A DNA stretch of 32,860 bases from Prevotella sp. (GCA_022788105.1 JALEVZ010000103.1:1-32860), one strand, 5' to 3'; numbered from the stretch's first letter, positions 8,077 to 15,737 are shown. Numbers and translations: made by a program. The notes: generated by a model from the letters alone, not told the origin.

Positions 8077-9207
8077 ATGATAACAGCCGATCAACTGAAA
8101 GACGTGATGGAACGTGCCGAGGCACTGCACCATTATCTTAATATAGACCAGAAACAGATGGAACTTGAGGAGGAGCAACTGCGCACTCAGGCTCCTGATT
8201 TCTGGGAAGATGTGGAGCGAGCACAGGCACAAATGAAGAAGGTGAAGTCCATTGAGAAGTGGATAGTCGGATATAAGGACGTGAAGCAAAAGGCAGACGA
8301 ACTGCAGCTGGCGTTCGATTTTTATAAAGACGAGCTTGTGACGGAAGAGGAGGTAGATGCCGACTACGACAAGGCCATGAAGGCAATCGAAAACCTCGAG
8401 CTTATGAACATGCTGCGCCAGAAGGAAGATCCTATGGACTGCGTGATGAAGATAAACTCCGGAGCAGGCGGCACCGAGAGCCAAGACTGGGCGTCTATGC
8501 TCATGCGTATGTACATGCGCTGGTGTGAAGCGCACGGCCACAAGGTGACGATAAGCAACCTTCAGGAAGGCGACGAGGCTGGAATAAAGAGCGTCACGAT
8601 GGAGATAGAAGGCGGAGAATATGCTTATGGCTTCCTCAAGAGCGAGAATGGTGTGCATCGACTGGTGCGCGTGTCGCCGTTCAACGCACAAGGTAAGCGC
8701 ATGACGAGCTTCGCAAGCGTGTTTGTGACACCTCTCGTCGACGACACCATAGAGGTGTATGTCGACCCCGCGAAGCTGTCGTGGGACACATTCCGCTCAA
8801 GCGGCGCCGGCGGACAGAACGTCAACAAGGTGGAGTCGGGTGTGCGTCTGCGATATTGGTACACCGACCCCGACACGGGAGAAGAGGAAGAAATACTCAT
8901 CGAAAACACCGAGACACGTGACCAACCGAAGAACCGCGCGAAGGCATTGCTGCTCCTCAAGAGCCAATTGTACGACCGTGCCATGAAGAAACGGTTGGAG
9001 GCACAAGCCAAGATCGAAGCCGGGAAGAAGAAGATAGAGTGGGGTAGCCAGATACGCAGCTACGTTTTCGACGACCGTCGCGTCAAAGACCACCGCACAA
9101 ACTACCAAACGACGGACGTAGATGGCGTGATGGACGGCAAGATTGATGAGTTTATCAAAGCCTATCTCATGGAGTTCCCGGTCAATGAAGACGATAATGA
9201 CAACTAA
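8077..9207 (+). CDS. prfB: Peptide chain release factor 2, without a frameshift site
   Basis: The 376-residue class I release factor recognises UGA and UAA and triggers peptide release in the ribosome. The stop-codon recognition tripeptide SPF (200-202, in VRVSPFNAQG) marks RF2 rather than RF1, and GGQ (245-247, in SSGAGGQNVNK) is the catalytic motif. Many bacteria interrupt prfB after about codon 25 with an in-frame UGA needing +1 frameshifting. Here the equivalent place (CTT at 8137-8139 followed by AATATAGAC) has no stop, so the gene reads straight through and lacks that autoregulation. The ATG at 8077 is preferred over an upstream GTG at 8050. Confidence 0.93.
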   Translation: MITADQLKDVMERAEALHHYLNIDQKQMELEEEQLRTQAPDFWEDVERAQAQMKKVKSIEKWIVGYKDVKQKADELQLAFDFYKDELVTEEEVDADYDKAMKAIENLELMNMLRQKEDPMDCVMKINSGAGGTESQDWASMLMRMYMRWCEAHGHKVTISNLQEGDEAGIKSVTMEIEGGEYAYGFLKSENGVHRLVRVSPFNAQGKRMTSFASVFVTPLVDDTIEVYVDPAKLSWDTFRSSGAGGQNVNKVESGVRLRYWYTDPDTGEEEEILIENTETRDQPKNRAKALLLLKSQLYDRAMKKRLEAQAKIEAGKKKIEWGSQIRSYVFDDRRVKDHRTNYQTTDVDGVMDGKIDEFIKAYLMEFPVNEDDNDN

Positions 9208-9240
9208 ATATTAAACACTAATAATAAAAACTTTACGAAT

Positions 9241-9381
9241 ATGAGTCAGAAAAGCAAACTTAATCGCGCACGCCGCGAGGCAAAACAAGAGGAAGAAGGA
9301 AAGAAAGTGGTGAAGTGGCTGTTCGTCGGACTGATTGTCCTTGCATTGATTTCAGCCGTATGGATGATGGCCGTGGCGTAA
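9241..9381 (+). CDS. Small single-span membrane protein, 46 residues, function unknown
   Basis: MSQKSKLNRARREAKQEEEG forms a charged cytoplasmic head, then KKVVKWLFVGLIVLALISAV and a short end form one transmembrane helix, ending with TAA at 9379-9381. It lies 33 bp after prfB and 32 bp before the CYTH gene, on the same strand, so it is probably co-transcribed. I do not recognise a named family. The clean head-plus-helix organisation and tight spacing make it a credible gene; without comparison to relatives it stays hypothetical. Confidence 0.7.
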   Translation: MSQKSKLNRARREAKQEEEGKKVVKWLFVGLIVLALISAVWMMAVA

Positions 9382-9413
9382 CCATTGTCACCTAACGATA
9401 AAGACAAACAGAA

Positions 9414-9914
9414 ATGAGTGGGCTTGAAATAGAACGCAAATTTTTGGTAAAGAAAGGCGGTGCGTACAAACGTGCCGCCTTTTCAAGTAGCAGAATAAAG
9501 CAGGGTTACATCCCCGCAGAAGGCGCTACCGTGCGTATTAGAGTGCGCGACGACAAGGCGTTTCTTACCATCAAGGCGCGCTCCGTCAACGGAGGGATGA
9601 CCCGTTACGAGTTTGAGAAGGAGATAACGCTCGACGAAGCCGACCACTTGCTGGCCCTTTGTCGCGGCGGCATGATAGACAAGCGCCGCTGGCTGGTAAA
9701 GAGTGGCACCCACATCTTTGAGGTTGATGAGTTCTATGGGGCTAATGAGGGCTTGGTGATGGCTGAAGTTGAGCTTGCTACCGAGGACGAACCGTTTGAG
9801 CGTCCCGACTTCATCGGCATGGAAGTGACGGGTGATAAGCGCTTCTACAACTCCCACATGCTCGCTAATCCTTTCTCCGCCTGGAGAGAATCTCTGCCAG
9901 AAGAATACCGATAG
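9414..9914 (+). CDS. CYTH domain protein (triphosphate tunnel metalloenzyme family)
   Basis: The 166-residue protein begins with the signature EIERKFLV (residues 5-12). The charged strands that line the tunnel follow: ATVRIRVRDD, FLTIKARS, RYEFEKEI, KRRWLVK, FEVDEFYG and MAEVELA. Members bind triphosphates with metal ions; bacterial ones include inorganic triphosphatases and, rarely, adenylate cyclases (CyaB). Length and sequence fit the short stand-alone triphosphatase type, but the substrate is unknown. The last 50 bp overlap the 3' end of the convergent VanZ-like gene (9865-9914). Confidence 0.85.
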   Translation: MSGLEIERKFLVKKGGAYKRAAFSSSRIKQGYIPAEGATVRIRVRDDKAFLTIKARSVNGGMTRYEFEKEITLDEADHLLALCRGGMIDKRRWLVKSGTHIFEVDEFYGANEGLVMAEVELATEDEPFERPDFIGMEVTGDKRFYNSHMLANPFSAWRESLPEEYR

Positions 9915-10278
9915 CCACCCCTATGGTGGCGCCAACGGTGTTGGCAGCGAAGTCGAGCCACTCGCCGCTGCGGCGTCCGCCGGTGCAGTTGGCTTGCAAA
10001 ATCTCTATCAATCCGCTCATCAACACAGGCAACAGCCACGCCCAAACGAGCAGTTTCGCACGGCTGCAGCGCTGTCCGTGGCGTCGCAATGTCTCTCCGA
10101 GAATGACTGCACAGGTAGTGCCGTACATGGCGAAGTGTGTCCATTTGTCCATGAACGCAACGTTGTCGAGAGGCGTTTCGGGCACATCCATGAAACACAG
10201 AATCCATATTGACGTGACAAGTAGGCTTGAAAACGGGTAATTTCTTATAAAACTTAACAATCGGAACAATATTTTCAT
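9865..10278 (-). CDS. VanZ-like small membrane protein
   Basis: The 137-residue protein shows four hydrophobic segments (about 14-31, 43-60, 76-92 and 112-130) with VanZ-family features: DKWTHFAMYG between helices 1 and 2 and EWLDFAANTVGATIGVAIG near the end. VanZ confers low-level teicoplanin resistance in enterococci, but most family members are of unknown function and resistance should not be assumed. The ATG at 10278 is close to a -7 box and starts the first helix. Its 3' end overlaps the CYTH gene by 50 bp in the opposite direction. Confidence 0.78.
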   Translation of the reverse strand: MKILFRLLSFIRNYPFSSLLVTSIWILCFMDVPETPLDNVAFMDKWTHFAMYGTTCAVILGETLRRHGQRCSRAKLLVWAWLLPVLMSGLIEILQANCTGGRRSGEWLDFAANTVGATIGVAIGILLAEILSRRRKD

Positions 10279-10298
10279 ATTTACTTTTCTATTTAATG

Positions 10299-10306
10299 CA
10301 AAAGTA
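10299..10306 (-). promoter_or_regulatory. Bacteroidetes -7 box for the VanZ-like gene
   Basis: The minus strand reads TACTTTTG, 20 bp before the ATG at 10278. The leader would be about 15 nt. Confidence 0.55.
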
Positions 10307-10383
10307 GATATAATTTTTTTAATTTTGCATGTGGTAAGCAATGTTTCGTGCGCGGGACCTGAAAGTTTCGTGTAGAAATGCCT

Positions 10384-10538
10384 GTCACGCTATGAGGTAA
10401 ATGGCGTCGCGCAGTGAGGAAGCCCCCGTCGCGCAGAGAGGAAGCTCTCGTCACGCAGAGAGGAGGTCCCCCGTCGCTCAGAGAGGTGGCCCCCGTCGCG
10501 CAGAGAGGAAGCACCCGTCGCGCTGTCAGCCAGCCATT
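10384..10538. repeat. 22-bp tandem array, about 6-7 GC-rich units
   Basis: Units start at 10384 (diverged), 10406, 10428, 10450 (23 bp), 10473, 10495 and 10517 (partial). The consensus is GTCGCGCAGAGAGGAAGC followed by a variable CCCC-like end. It lies upstream of the first NSS gene. The GTCGC..GCAG..GAAGC core resembles the array at 16277-16342, so these two may share ancestry. Confidence 0.88.
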
Positions 10539-10560
10539 GTTCGTCTGTTATTATTATAAT

Positions 10561-10601
10561 AAGGAGTTATGAGTGCCGCTGGTTTGCGGCATCGGAAATA
10601 G
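10561..10601 (+). promoter_or_regulatory. Possible 10-codon upstream ORF before the NSS gene
   Basis: AAGGAG (10561-10566) is followed 2 bp later by ATG at 10569, which opens a frame reading MSAAGLRHRK and stops at TAG 10599-10601, just 10 bp before the NSS start at 10612. A strong Shine-Dalgarno site is unusual in this window. Translational coupling is possible but untested. Confidence 0.4.
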
Positions 10602-10611
10602 AAAGCAAGAA

Positions 10612-11970
10612 ATGAAAGAAGAAAGAGTCAACTTTGGAAGCAAGCTCGGTGTCATCTTGGCGACAGCCGGTTCGGCAGTCGGATTGGGCAACGTGTGGCG
10701 CTTCCCGTATATGACCGGCCAGAACGGCGGTGCTGCGTTCATCTTGATTTACGTCGCATGCGTGTTGCTGCTCGGCATCCCCTGCATGGTGAGTGAGTTC
10801 ATAATAGGTCGTCACGGTGCATCTAACACGGCGCGTGCATACAGCAGCCTGGCTGACGGTAAGGCGTGGAAATACGTCGGCTACCTCGGTGTGCTCACCG
10901 GATTTCTCATCACTGGCTACTACGCTGTGGTGTCGGGATGGTGTCTGCAATACATCTTTGCGTCGCTGTTTGGCAATCTCAGCGGCGACCCAGAGTACAT
11001 AAAGACCTACTTCGCCGACTTCTCGCAGTCGCCATTCCGTCCCGTGCTGTGGACCGTGGCTATACTCTTGCTCACCCATTTCGTGATAATCCACGGCGTG
11101 CGCGGCGGTATAGAGAAAGCCTCCAAGATGTTCATGCCCACGCTCTTCGTGCTGTTGGTCGTGGTGGTAGGAGCCTCTTGCCTGCTGCCTGGTGCAGGGA
11201 AAGGCATAAAATACTTGTTCTACCCCGACTTTTCGGTAGTCAACAAAGACGTGTTCCTTAACGCTCTCGGTCAGTCTTTCTACTCGTTGAGCATCGCTAT
11301 GGGCTGCATCTGCACCTATGCGTCCTATTTTAGCCGCCAGACCAACCTCGTGCGGTCTGCCGTGCAAATCTCCATCATCGACACATTGATAGCCGTCTTG
11401 GCGGGCCTTATGATATTCCCGGCAGCCTTTGCCGTAGGCGTCAACCCCGATAGCGGACCATCACTCATCTTCATCACACTGCCCAACGTGTTCCAGTCAG
11501 CCTTCGCCGCCATGCCAGTGGTAGGCTATGTCGTGTCGCTCATGTTCTATGCGCTGCTCACCCTTGCCGCCATCACGTCGCTCATCTCCCTCCATGAGGT
11601 GTCGACCGCCTTCTTTTTCGAAGAGCTTAAAATCTCGCGCAAAGCCGGTGCCGCCATTGTCACCGTGTCGTGTTGCGTGATAGGCACATTCTGTTCGCTG
11701 TCGTTGGGCGCTGTCGACGGTCTCACGCTGTTCGGGAAACCCCTGTTCGACGTCTTCGACTTCGTCACCGGACAGGTCATGTTGCCCGTAGGCGGATTCT
11801 TTACCTGCCTCTTTATAGGTTGGTATGTGCCCAAAAAGCTGGTGCGCGACGAGTTCACCAACTGGGGAACAGTCAGCGGTCGACTCTTCACCCTATACCT
11901 GTTCTGCGTGCGTGTGGTCTGCCCGGTGTGCATACTGCTCATCTTCCTGCACCAGTTCGGCGTAATCTGA
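10612..11970 (+). CDS. Neurotransmitter:sodium symporter (NSS/SNF family), paralogue 1
   Basis: The 452-residue membrane protein has the LeuT-like TM1 signature GSAVGLGNVWRFPYMTGQNG, where unwound TM1 binds sodium and an amino-acid-type substrate. TM6-8 elements follow (ALGQSFYSLSIAMGCICTYAS, and LAGLMIFPAAFAVG with SGPSLIFITLP). About 11-12 membrane segments are visible, as in bacterial members. It should import an amino acid or related solute with sodium; the substrate cannot be read. The ATG at 10612 is used because a GTG at 10573 would extend the gene upstream over the small ORF. It is followed 84 bp later by a close paralogue. Confidence 0.88.
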   Translation: MKEERVNFGSKLGVILATAGSAVGLGNVWRFPYMTGQNGGAAFILIYVACVLLLGIPCMVSEFIIGRHGASNTARAYSSLADGKAWKYVGYLGVLTGFLITGYYAVVSGWCLQYIFASLFGNLSGDPEYIKTYFADFSQSPFRPVLWTVAILLLTHFVIIHGVRGGIEKASKMFMPTLFVLLVVVVGASCLLPGAGKGIKYLFYPDFSVVNKDVFLNALGQSFYSLSIAMGCICTYASYFSRQTNLVRSAVQISIIDTLIAVLAGLMIFPAAFAVGVNPDSGPSLIFITLPNVFQSAFAAMPVVGYVVSLMFYALLTLAAITSLISLHEVSTAFFFEELKISRKAGAAIVTVSCCVIGTFCSLSLGAVDGLTLFGKPLFDVFDFVTGQVMLPVGGFFTCLFIGWYVPKKLVRDEFTNWGTVSGRLFTLYLFCVRVVCPVCILLIFLHQFGVI

Positions 11971-12003
11971 GAAAATAGTCCAGCCCCAATAATCTACAAT
12001 GCA

Positions 12004-12029
12004 GTGCTGGTTCCACATGGCGCCAGCAC
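12004..12029 (+). other. Hairpin between the two NSS genes
   Basis: GTGCTGG (12004-12010) pairs with CCAGCAC (12023-12029) around a 12-nt loop. It is flanked by the direct repeat AATCTACAA at about 11991-11999 and 12035-12043. No T-run follows, so it is not a typical terminator; it may be a processing or stability element. Confidence 0.4.
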
Positions 12030-12054
12030 ATGATTAATCTACAACATACAAACA

Positions 12055-13416
12055 ATGTCAAAATCGGAAAGAGGAAGTTTTGGAACAAAGATAGGCGTCA
12101 TACTCGCCACAGCAGGCTCAGCGGTGGGTCTGGGCAACATCTGGCGCTTTCCCTATCTCACGGGTAAGGACGGCGGTGCTGCCTTTCTCGTAATCTATCT
12201 CGTGTGCGTCTTCGCGCTCGGCATACCCGGTATGATTGGCGAGTTCATAATAGGGCGCCACGGAGGGTCAAACGCTGCGCGCGCCTACTACAAGATGTCG
12301 GGAGGCAAACCCTGGTGGATTGTAGGCGCTGTGGGAGCACTCACGTCCACCATCATACTCGGTTTCTACGCCGTGGTGGCAGGCTGGTGTCTGCAATACC
12401 TCTATGCGTCGGTGGCAGGACAGCTCATCGGCGACGCCCATTATGTCGAAACCTACTTCCAGGAGTTCAGCACCGACCCCGTTAAGCCTGTGCTCTGCAC
12501 CTTAGGGTTCATCCTTCTGACCCACGCGGTGGTGGTTAATGGTGTGCGCAACGGCATAGAGAAAGTGTCAAACCTCCTCATGCCCACGCTCTTCGTGCTG
12601 CTCATCATCATCGCCGTGGCGTCGTGCATGCTGCCAGGAGCATCGGAGGGCATCAGCTTCCTGTTCAAACCCGACTTCAGCAAGGTGGACAAAGACGTCA
12701 TGCTCGACGCCCTCGGCCAGGCGTTCTTCTCATTGTCGATGGGCACCTCGTGCCTGTGCACCTACGCCTCATACTTCAGTCGCCAGACCAACCTCGGCAA
12801 GTCTGCCGTGCAGATAGCCGTGCTCGACACGCTGATAGCCATCATCGCCGGACTGATGATATTCCCCGCAGCGTTCTCCGTGGGCGTGAAGCCCGACAGC
12901 GGACCCTCGCTTATCTTCATCACCCTGCCCAGTGTGTTCAACCAGGCGTTCGCGTCGATGCCCGCCGTGGGCTATGTCATGTCGCTGTTGTTCTACGCCC
13001 TGCTGTCGTTGGCAGCCCTCACGTCCACCATTTCCATGCACGAGATAGGCACAGCCATGATATATGAAGAGCTGCACATCACCCGCAAGAGTGGCGCATG
13101 GATTCAGACGGGCGTGTGTTGCGCCATCGGTGTGGTCTGCACCCTGTCGTGCGGCGCCGTAGACTGGCTCGTTATCGGCGGCAAGTCCGTGCTCGACTGC
13201 TGCGACTACCTCACCGGTCAGCTGCTCATGCCCATCAGTTCGTTCCTCACATGCCTGTTTGTAGGCTGGTATGTACCGTCCAAATTGGTGCGCGACGAGT
13301 TTACCAACCACGGCACAGTGTCGGCGTTTTTCTTCCGCGCCTTCCTCTTCTGCGTGCGTTTCGTCTGCCCCGTCGGCATAGCCATCATATTCTTGCACCA
13401 GTTAGGGGTGATATAA
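12055..13416 (+). CDS. Neurotransmitter:sodium symporter (NSS/SNF family), paralogue 2
   Basis: The 453-residue protein aligns with its upstream neighbour along the whole length with almost no gaps. TM1 reads GSAVGLGNIWRFPYLTGKDG, and long shared stretches include MPTLFVLL, CTYASYFSRQTNL, AGLMIFPAAF and SGPSLIFITLP. Both proteins end LHQ(F/L)GVI. The pair clearly arose by tandem duplication and has since diverged, so the two may differ in substrate or regulation. The function is sodium-coupled uptake of an amino-acid-like solute. It is probably co-transcribed with the first gene, with a 7-bp-stem hairpin between them. Confidence 0.88.
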   Translation: MSKSERGSFGTKIGVILATAGSAVGLGNIWRFPYLTGKDGGAAFLVIYLVCVFALGIPGMIGEFIIGRHGGSNAARAYYKMSGGKPWWIVGAVGALTSTIILGFYAVVAGWCLQYLYASVAGQLIGDAHYVETYFQEFSTDPVKPVLCTLGFILLTHAVVVNGVRNGIEKVSNLLMPTLFVLLIIIAVASCMLPGASEGISFLFKPDFSKVDKDVMLDALGQAFFSLSMGTSCLCTYASYFSRQTNLGKSAVQIAVLDTLIAIIAGLMIFPAAFSVGVKPDSGPSLIFITLPSVFNQAFASMPAVGYVMSLLFYALLSLAALTSTISMHEIGTAMIYEELHITRKSGAWIQTGVCCAIGVVCTLSCGAVDWLVIGGKSVLDCCDYLTGQLLMPISSFLTCLFVGWYVPSKLVRDEFTNHGTVSAFFFRAFLFCVRFVCPVGIAIIFLHQLGVI

Positions 13417-13511
13417 TCTGACGACCACTTCAATCTATAGACACACCCACGAGGACTGGCATGGCAGCCCCATGTTTCTCCTCGACAAAACTACTACTAC
13501 TCCAACACATT

Positions 13512-14471
13512 ATGTTCAAGGAACTGTTCTACCTTCAGAAGAACGACCGGCGCGCACTCATCGTGTTTCTCGCCATAGGCATAGCGGTGCTCTCTGCCGT
13601 CGCACTGTCAGGAGTGGGTGACACTACCAACGACGCTCCCGCTGCCGACACGCTGTCTGCCACCGCCAGACGCGGCACATACGGCTACGGCGCAGGGCGC
13701 TATCACGACCGCCAGGGCGCCACACGACCGACTGCCACAGACGCACCGCCGACCTATGCCGTGCCTGTCGCGACGCCCGAACGTTTCTCCTTCGACCCCA
13801 ACACCGCCGACAGCACACAGCTGTTGAGGCTCGGACTCAGCCCGTGGCAGGTGCGTGGCATCTACCGCTACCGCGCAAAAGGCGGCGTCTACCGCCACCC
13901 CACCGACTTTGCGAGGGTCTATGGGCTGACGCTGAAGCAATATCGCGAACTCGAACCCTACATACACATCAGCCCCGACTATCGTCCTGCCGCCGCGACC
14001 GTGGTCACATCAGCCGCGCATGCCGCCTCCGCACAGGGCGCCGCACGCCGCGACACGGTGCGCTACCCCGTGAAACTGCGCCCCACGCAGCGCATCTTGC
14101 TCAACCGCAGCGACACCTCCATGCTGAAACGAGTGCCAGGCATCGGCAGCTACTACGCCCGCCGCATAGTGGACTACCGCGAACGGCTCGGCGGCTACCA
14201 CAGCGCCAATCAGCTGCTCGAGATTGAAGGCATGCCCGAAGAGGCGCTGGCGTATATCGAAATCGACGCCGTGGCGCTGCGACGCATCAACATCAACCGC
14301 CTGACGCTGGCGCAACTGCGTCGCCACCCCTACATCAGCCACTTTCAGGCGCGTGCCATCGTGGACTACCGCCGACTGAAAGGTCCGCTCACCAGCCTGC
14401 GGCAGCTCTCCGCGTTGCCCGACTTCACGGCAGAAGACATAGAGCGTCTGCGCCCCTATGTGGAGTTTTGA
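13512..14471 (+). CDS. Membrane-anchored helix-hairpin-helix (ComEA-like) protein
   Basis: The 319-residue protein has an N-terminal membrane anchor (about residues 14-35, ALIVFLAIGIAVLSAVALSG), a Ala/Thr/Pro-rich linker, and three helix-hairpin-helix units: FDPNTADSTQLLRLGLSPWQ (from about 92), LLNRSDTSMLKRVPGIGSYY (from about 195), and ININRLTLAQLRRHPYISHF (from about 255). These motifs bind DNA without sequence specificity, and ComEA uses them to take up DNA in competent bacteria. Three units in a 319-residue protein is longer than classical ComEA, but common in Bacteroidetes, where the role is unproven. The ATG at 13512 is chosen because it is followed directly by the anchor. Confidence 0.82.
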   Translation: MFKELFYLQKNDRRALIVFLAIGIAVLSAVALSGVGDTTNDAPAADTLSATARRGTYGYGAGRYHDRQGATRPTATDAPPTYAVPVATPERFSFDPNTADSTQLLRLGLSPWQVRGIYRYRAKGGVYRHPTDFARVYGLTLKQYRELEPYIHISPDYRPAAATVVTSAAHAASAQGAARRDTVRYPVKLRPTQRILLNRSDTSMLKRVPGIGSYYARRIVDYRERLGGYHSANQLLEIEGMPEEALAYIEIDAVALRRININRLTLAQLRRHPYISHFQARAIVDYRRLKGPLTSLRQLSALPDFTAEDIERLRPYVEF

Positions 14472-14482
14472 ATTGTCCGTTC

Positions 14483-14670
14483 AATAATAAACATAAGTTT
14501 CGCATGCCTATGGCATGCTGATAGTTGACAAGTTGACGAGTCAACAAGCTGCTTCTAAGGCTTGTCAATAGTCGTTTTGACGAGTCTGAATATAAAGCTA
14601 ATAGCTTGTGTACTCGTCAACTTGTTTACTGACAGCAAGTTGAAAACTTGCGAAACTTAAATAATAAACA
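14483..14670. repeat. Family A element, copy A2, with flanking 11-bp direct repeats
   Basis: The element spans 14495-14658, from AAGTTTCGCA to TGCGAAACTT. The left hairpin is GCATGCC/GGCATGC (14502-14518, perfect); the right is GCAAGTT/AACTTGC. The sequence AATAATAAACA occurs at 14483-14493 and again at 14660-14670, one base outside each end, which looks like a target-site duplication. It fills the gap before the acetyltransferase gene. Confidence 0.85.
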
Positions 14671-14681
14671 GATTATCATAT

Positions 14682-15251
14682 ATGCAAAAGACAGAATTTG
14701 AGAAGATGCGCTCGTCAGAGCTATACTGCTTCGAAGACAGCCAAGTGTGGGAGAGCATAAAGCGCGCCAACACCCTGTGTGCGCGTTTCTCTGCCCTCAC
14801 GCTGTCGTCACCCGACTACCGCGAGGTGGTGGAACAGCTCATACCAGGGCTGCCAAAGTCGTCGATGGTCACACCACCGTTTCGCTGCGACCACGGCTCG
14901 GGCATCGTGATAGGCCACGACACGTTCATCAACTACGACTGCATAATGCTCGACGGCGGCTACATACGCATCGGAAACCACTGCAAGATAGGCCCGCGCT
15001 GCAGCTTCTACACGCCGCAGCACCCCATCGACTACGTAGAGCGCATGCAGCCCGTAGAGACCTGTCTGCCCATCACCATTGGCGACAACTGCTGGCTGGG
15101 TGGCGGCGTGACGGTGTGTCCGGGCGTCACCATCGGCGACCGTTGCATCATAGCGGCAGGCAGTGTGGTGGTGCGCGACATACCGTCTGACTCGCTCGCC
15201 GCAGGCAATCCTGCCGTGGTGAAACGCCATTTGGGCTCTTTGACAAAATGA
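14682..15251 (+). CDS. Sugar O-acetyltransferase (maltose/galactoside acetyltransferase family)
   Basis: The 189-residue enzyme has the left-handed beta-helix hexapeptide repeats of the LacA/Maa family (GSGIVIGHDTFINYDC, IRIGNHCKIGPRCSF, ITIGDNCWLGGGVTV, VTIGDRCIIAAGSVV) and the acceptor-site loop FYTPQHPID with the catalytic histidine. It should transfer acetyl from acetyl-CoA to a sugar hydroxyl, in the cytoplasm as a trimer. The physiological substrate is not known. The C-terminus is odd: the last codons (HLGSLTK and the TGA stop) lie inside the first 22-bp brick of repeat B2, so the end of the protein was probably rewritten by the element. Confidence 0.87.
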   Translation: MQKTEFEKMRSSELYCFEDSQVWESIKRANTLCARFSALTLSSPDYREVVEQLIPGLPKSSMVTPPFRCDHGSGIVIGHDTFINYDCIMLDGGYIRIGNHCKIGPRCSFYTPQHPIDYVERMQPVETCLPITIGDNCWLGGGVTVCPGVTIGDRCIIAAGSVVVRDIPSDSLAAGNPAVVKRHLGSLTK

Positions 15252-15408
15252 TAGCACCCTTTTGGGCTTGCCAAAGGGCCGTAGTGACGACGTCAAAGGG
15301 CCGTAGTGACAAGCCAAAAGGGCCGTAGTGGGAAAGTCGCGCGGCTTTTAACATGTGTTAAGAATTGGCGTCACTTATGGCGAAGAAATTATAGCAAAAT
15401 GTCAGCAA
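15229..15408. repeat. Family B element, copy B2 (5 bricks of 22 bp plus trailing end)
   Basis: Units start at 15229, 15251, 15273, 15295 and 15317. The last three share AAAGGGCCGTAGTG. The leading end TGACAAAATGATAG (15241-15254) contains the stop codon of the acetyltransferase gene. The trailing end has TTAACATGTGTTAA (15348-15361), GAATTGGCGTCA and AGCAAAATGTCA (15393-15404). Confidence 0.87.
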
Positions 15409-15592
15409 AAGCCCCGCCTCGCTTACTTTCTGATTTGGCGCCTTCGTGGTGCAGCACTATAAAAACTGTGACGGCGCGTCACCCTCGTGACGGTGGTGGC
15501 GCGAGTTCCATTTCTTTATGTTCTTTTATACAGAAAAAGAGATTGGTTTGTGCGCGACAGGTGCGAGTAAAGCGACAATTGTTGCGTTTTAA

Positions 15593-15624
15593 TTTGCTCA
15601 TTTCAAAATAATTGGCTAACTTTG
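15593..15624 (+). promoter_or_regulatory. Bacteroidetes promoter for greA
   Basis: TTTG at 15593-15596, a 20-bp spacer, and TAACTTTG at 15617-15624 match the consensus well. Transcription would start near 15631, so greA would have a leader of about 130 nt. Confidence 0.7.
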
Positions 15625-15680
15625 CAAATATCAAGTAGGGAAAACAAGTATATTACATATTAACATCGAGGACCGAATAT

Positions 15681-15737
15681 ATGGAATTCCGGCAGAAGGA
15701 AAAAGTGCCGGAATTCTTTATTTTTTTGTCCCCATAA
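15681..15737 (+). CDS. Candidate 18-codon leader peptide upstream of greA
   Basis: GAGGA at 15668-15672 is followed 8 bp later by ATG at 15681. The frame reads MEFRQKEKVPEFFIFLSP and stops with TAA at 15735-15737. It covers the entire terminator hairpin and its T-run, so a translating ribosome would open the hairpin. The phenylalanine-rich end is partly forced by the T-run. This may be a regulatory leader peptide or chance; confidence is low. Confidence 0.35.
   Translation: MEFRQKEKVPEFFIFLSP
15684..15727 (+). terminator. Terminator/attenuator hairpin in the greA leader
   Basis: GAATTCCGGCA (15684-15694) pairs perfectly with TGCCGGAATTC (15706-15716) around an 11-nt loop, followed by TTTATTTTTTT. 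It lies between the greA promoter and the greA ATG. It would yield a short RNA of about 95 nt unless read through. It could alternatively end transcription from an upstream unit. Confidence 0.85.

Larger units (their letters stand above)
10279..10611. other. 333-bp intergenic region between vanZ-like and first NSS gene
   Basis: It contains the vanZ-like promoter (10299-10306), the 22-bp array (10384-10538), and a 10-codon upstream ORF with a good Shine-Dalgarno site (10561-10601). No clear TAnnTTTG promoter for the NSS gene was seen. An open frame on the minus strand here only reads the repeat. Confidence 0.65.

Noticed and set aside
9865..10278. Glycopeptide resistance gene
   Set aside because: VanZ-like proteins are widespread with unknown roles, and no van operon genes are near.
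10384..10538. Plasmid-type iterons (22 bp is a usual iteron length)
   Set aside because: Arrays have different sequences at each locus, there is no replication initiator gene, and surrounding genes are chromosomal housekeeping genes.
15410..15590. Riboswitch or structured RNA
   Set aside because: Short GC-rich pairings are visible but do not match any known conserved core.
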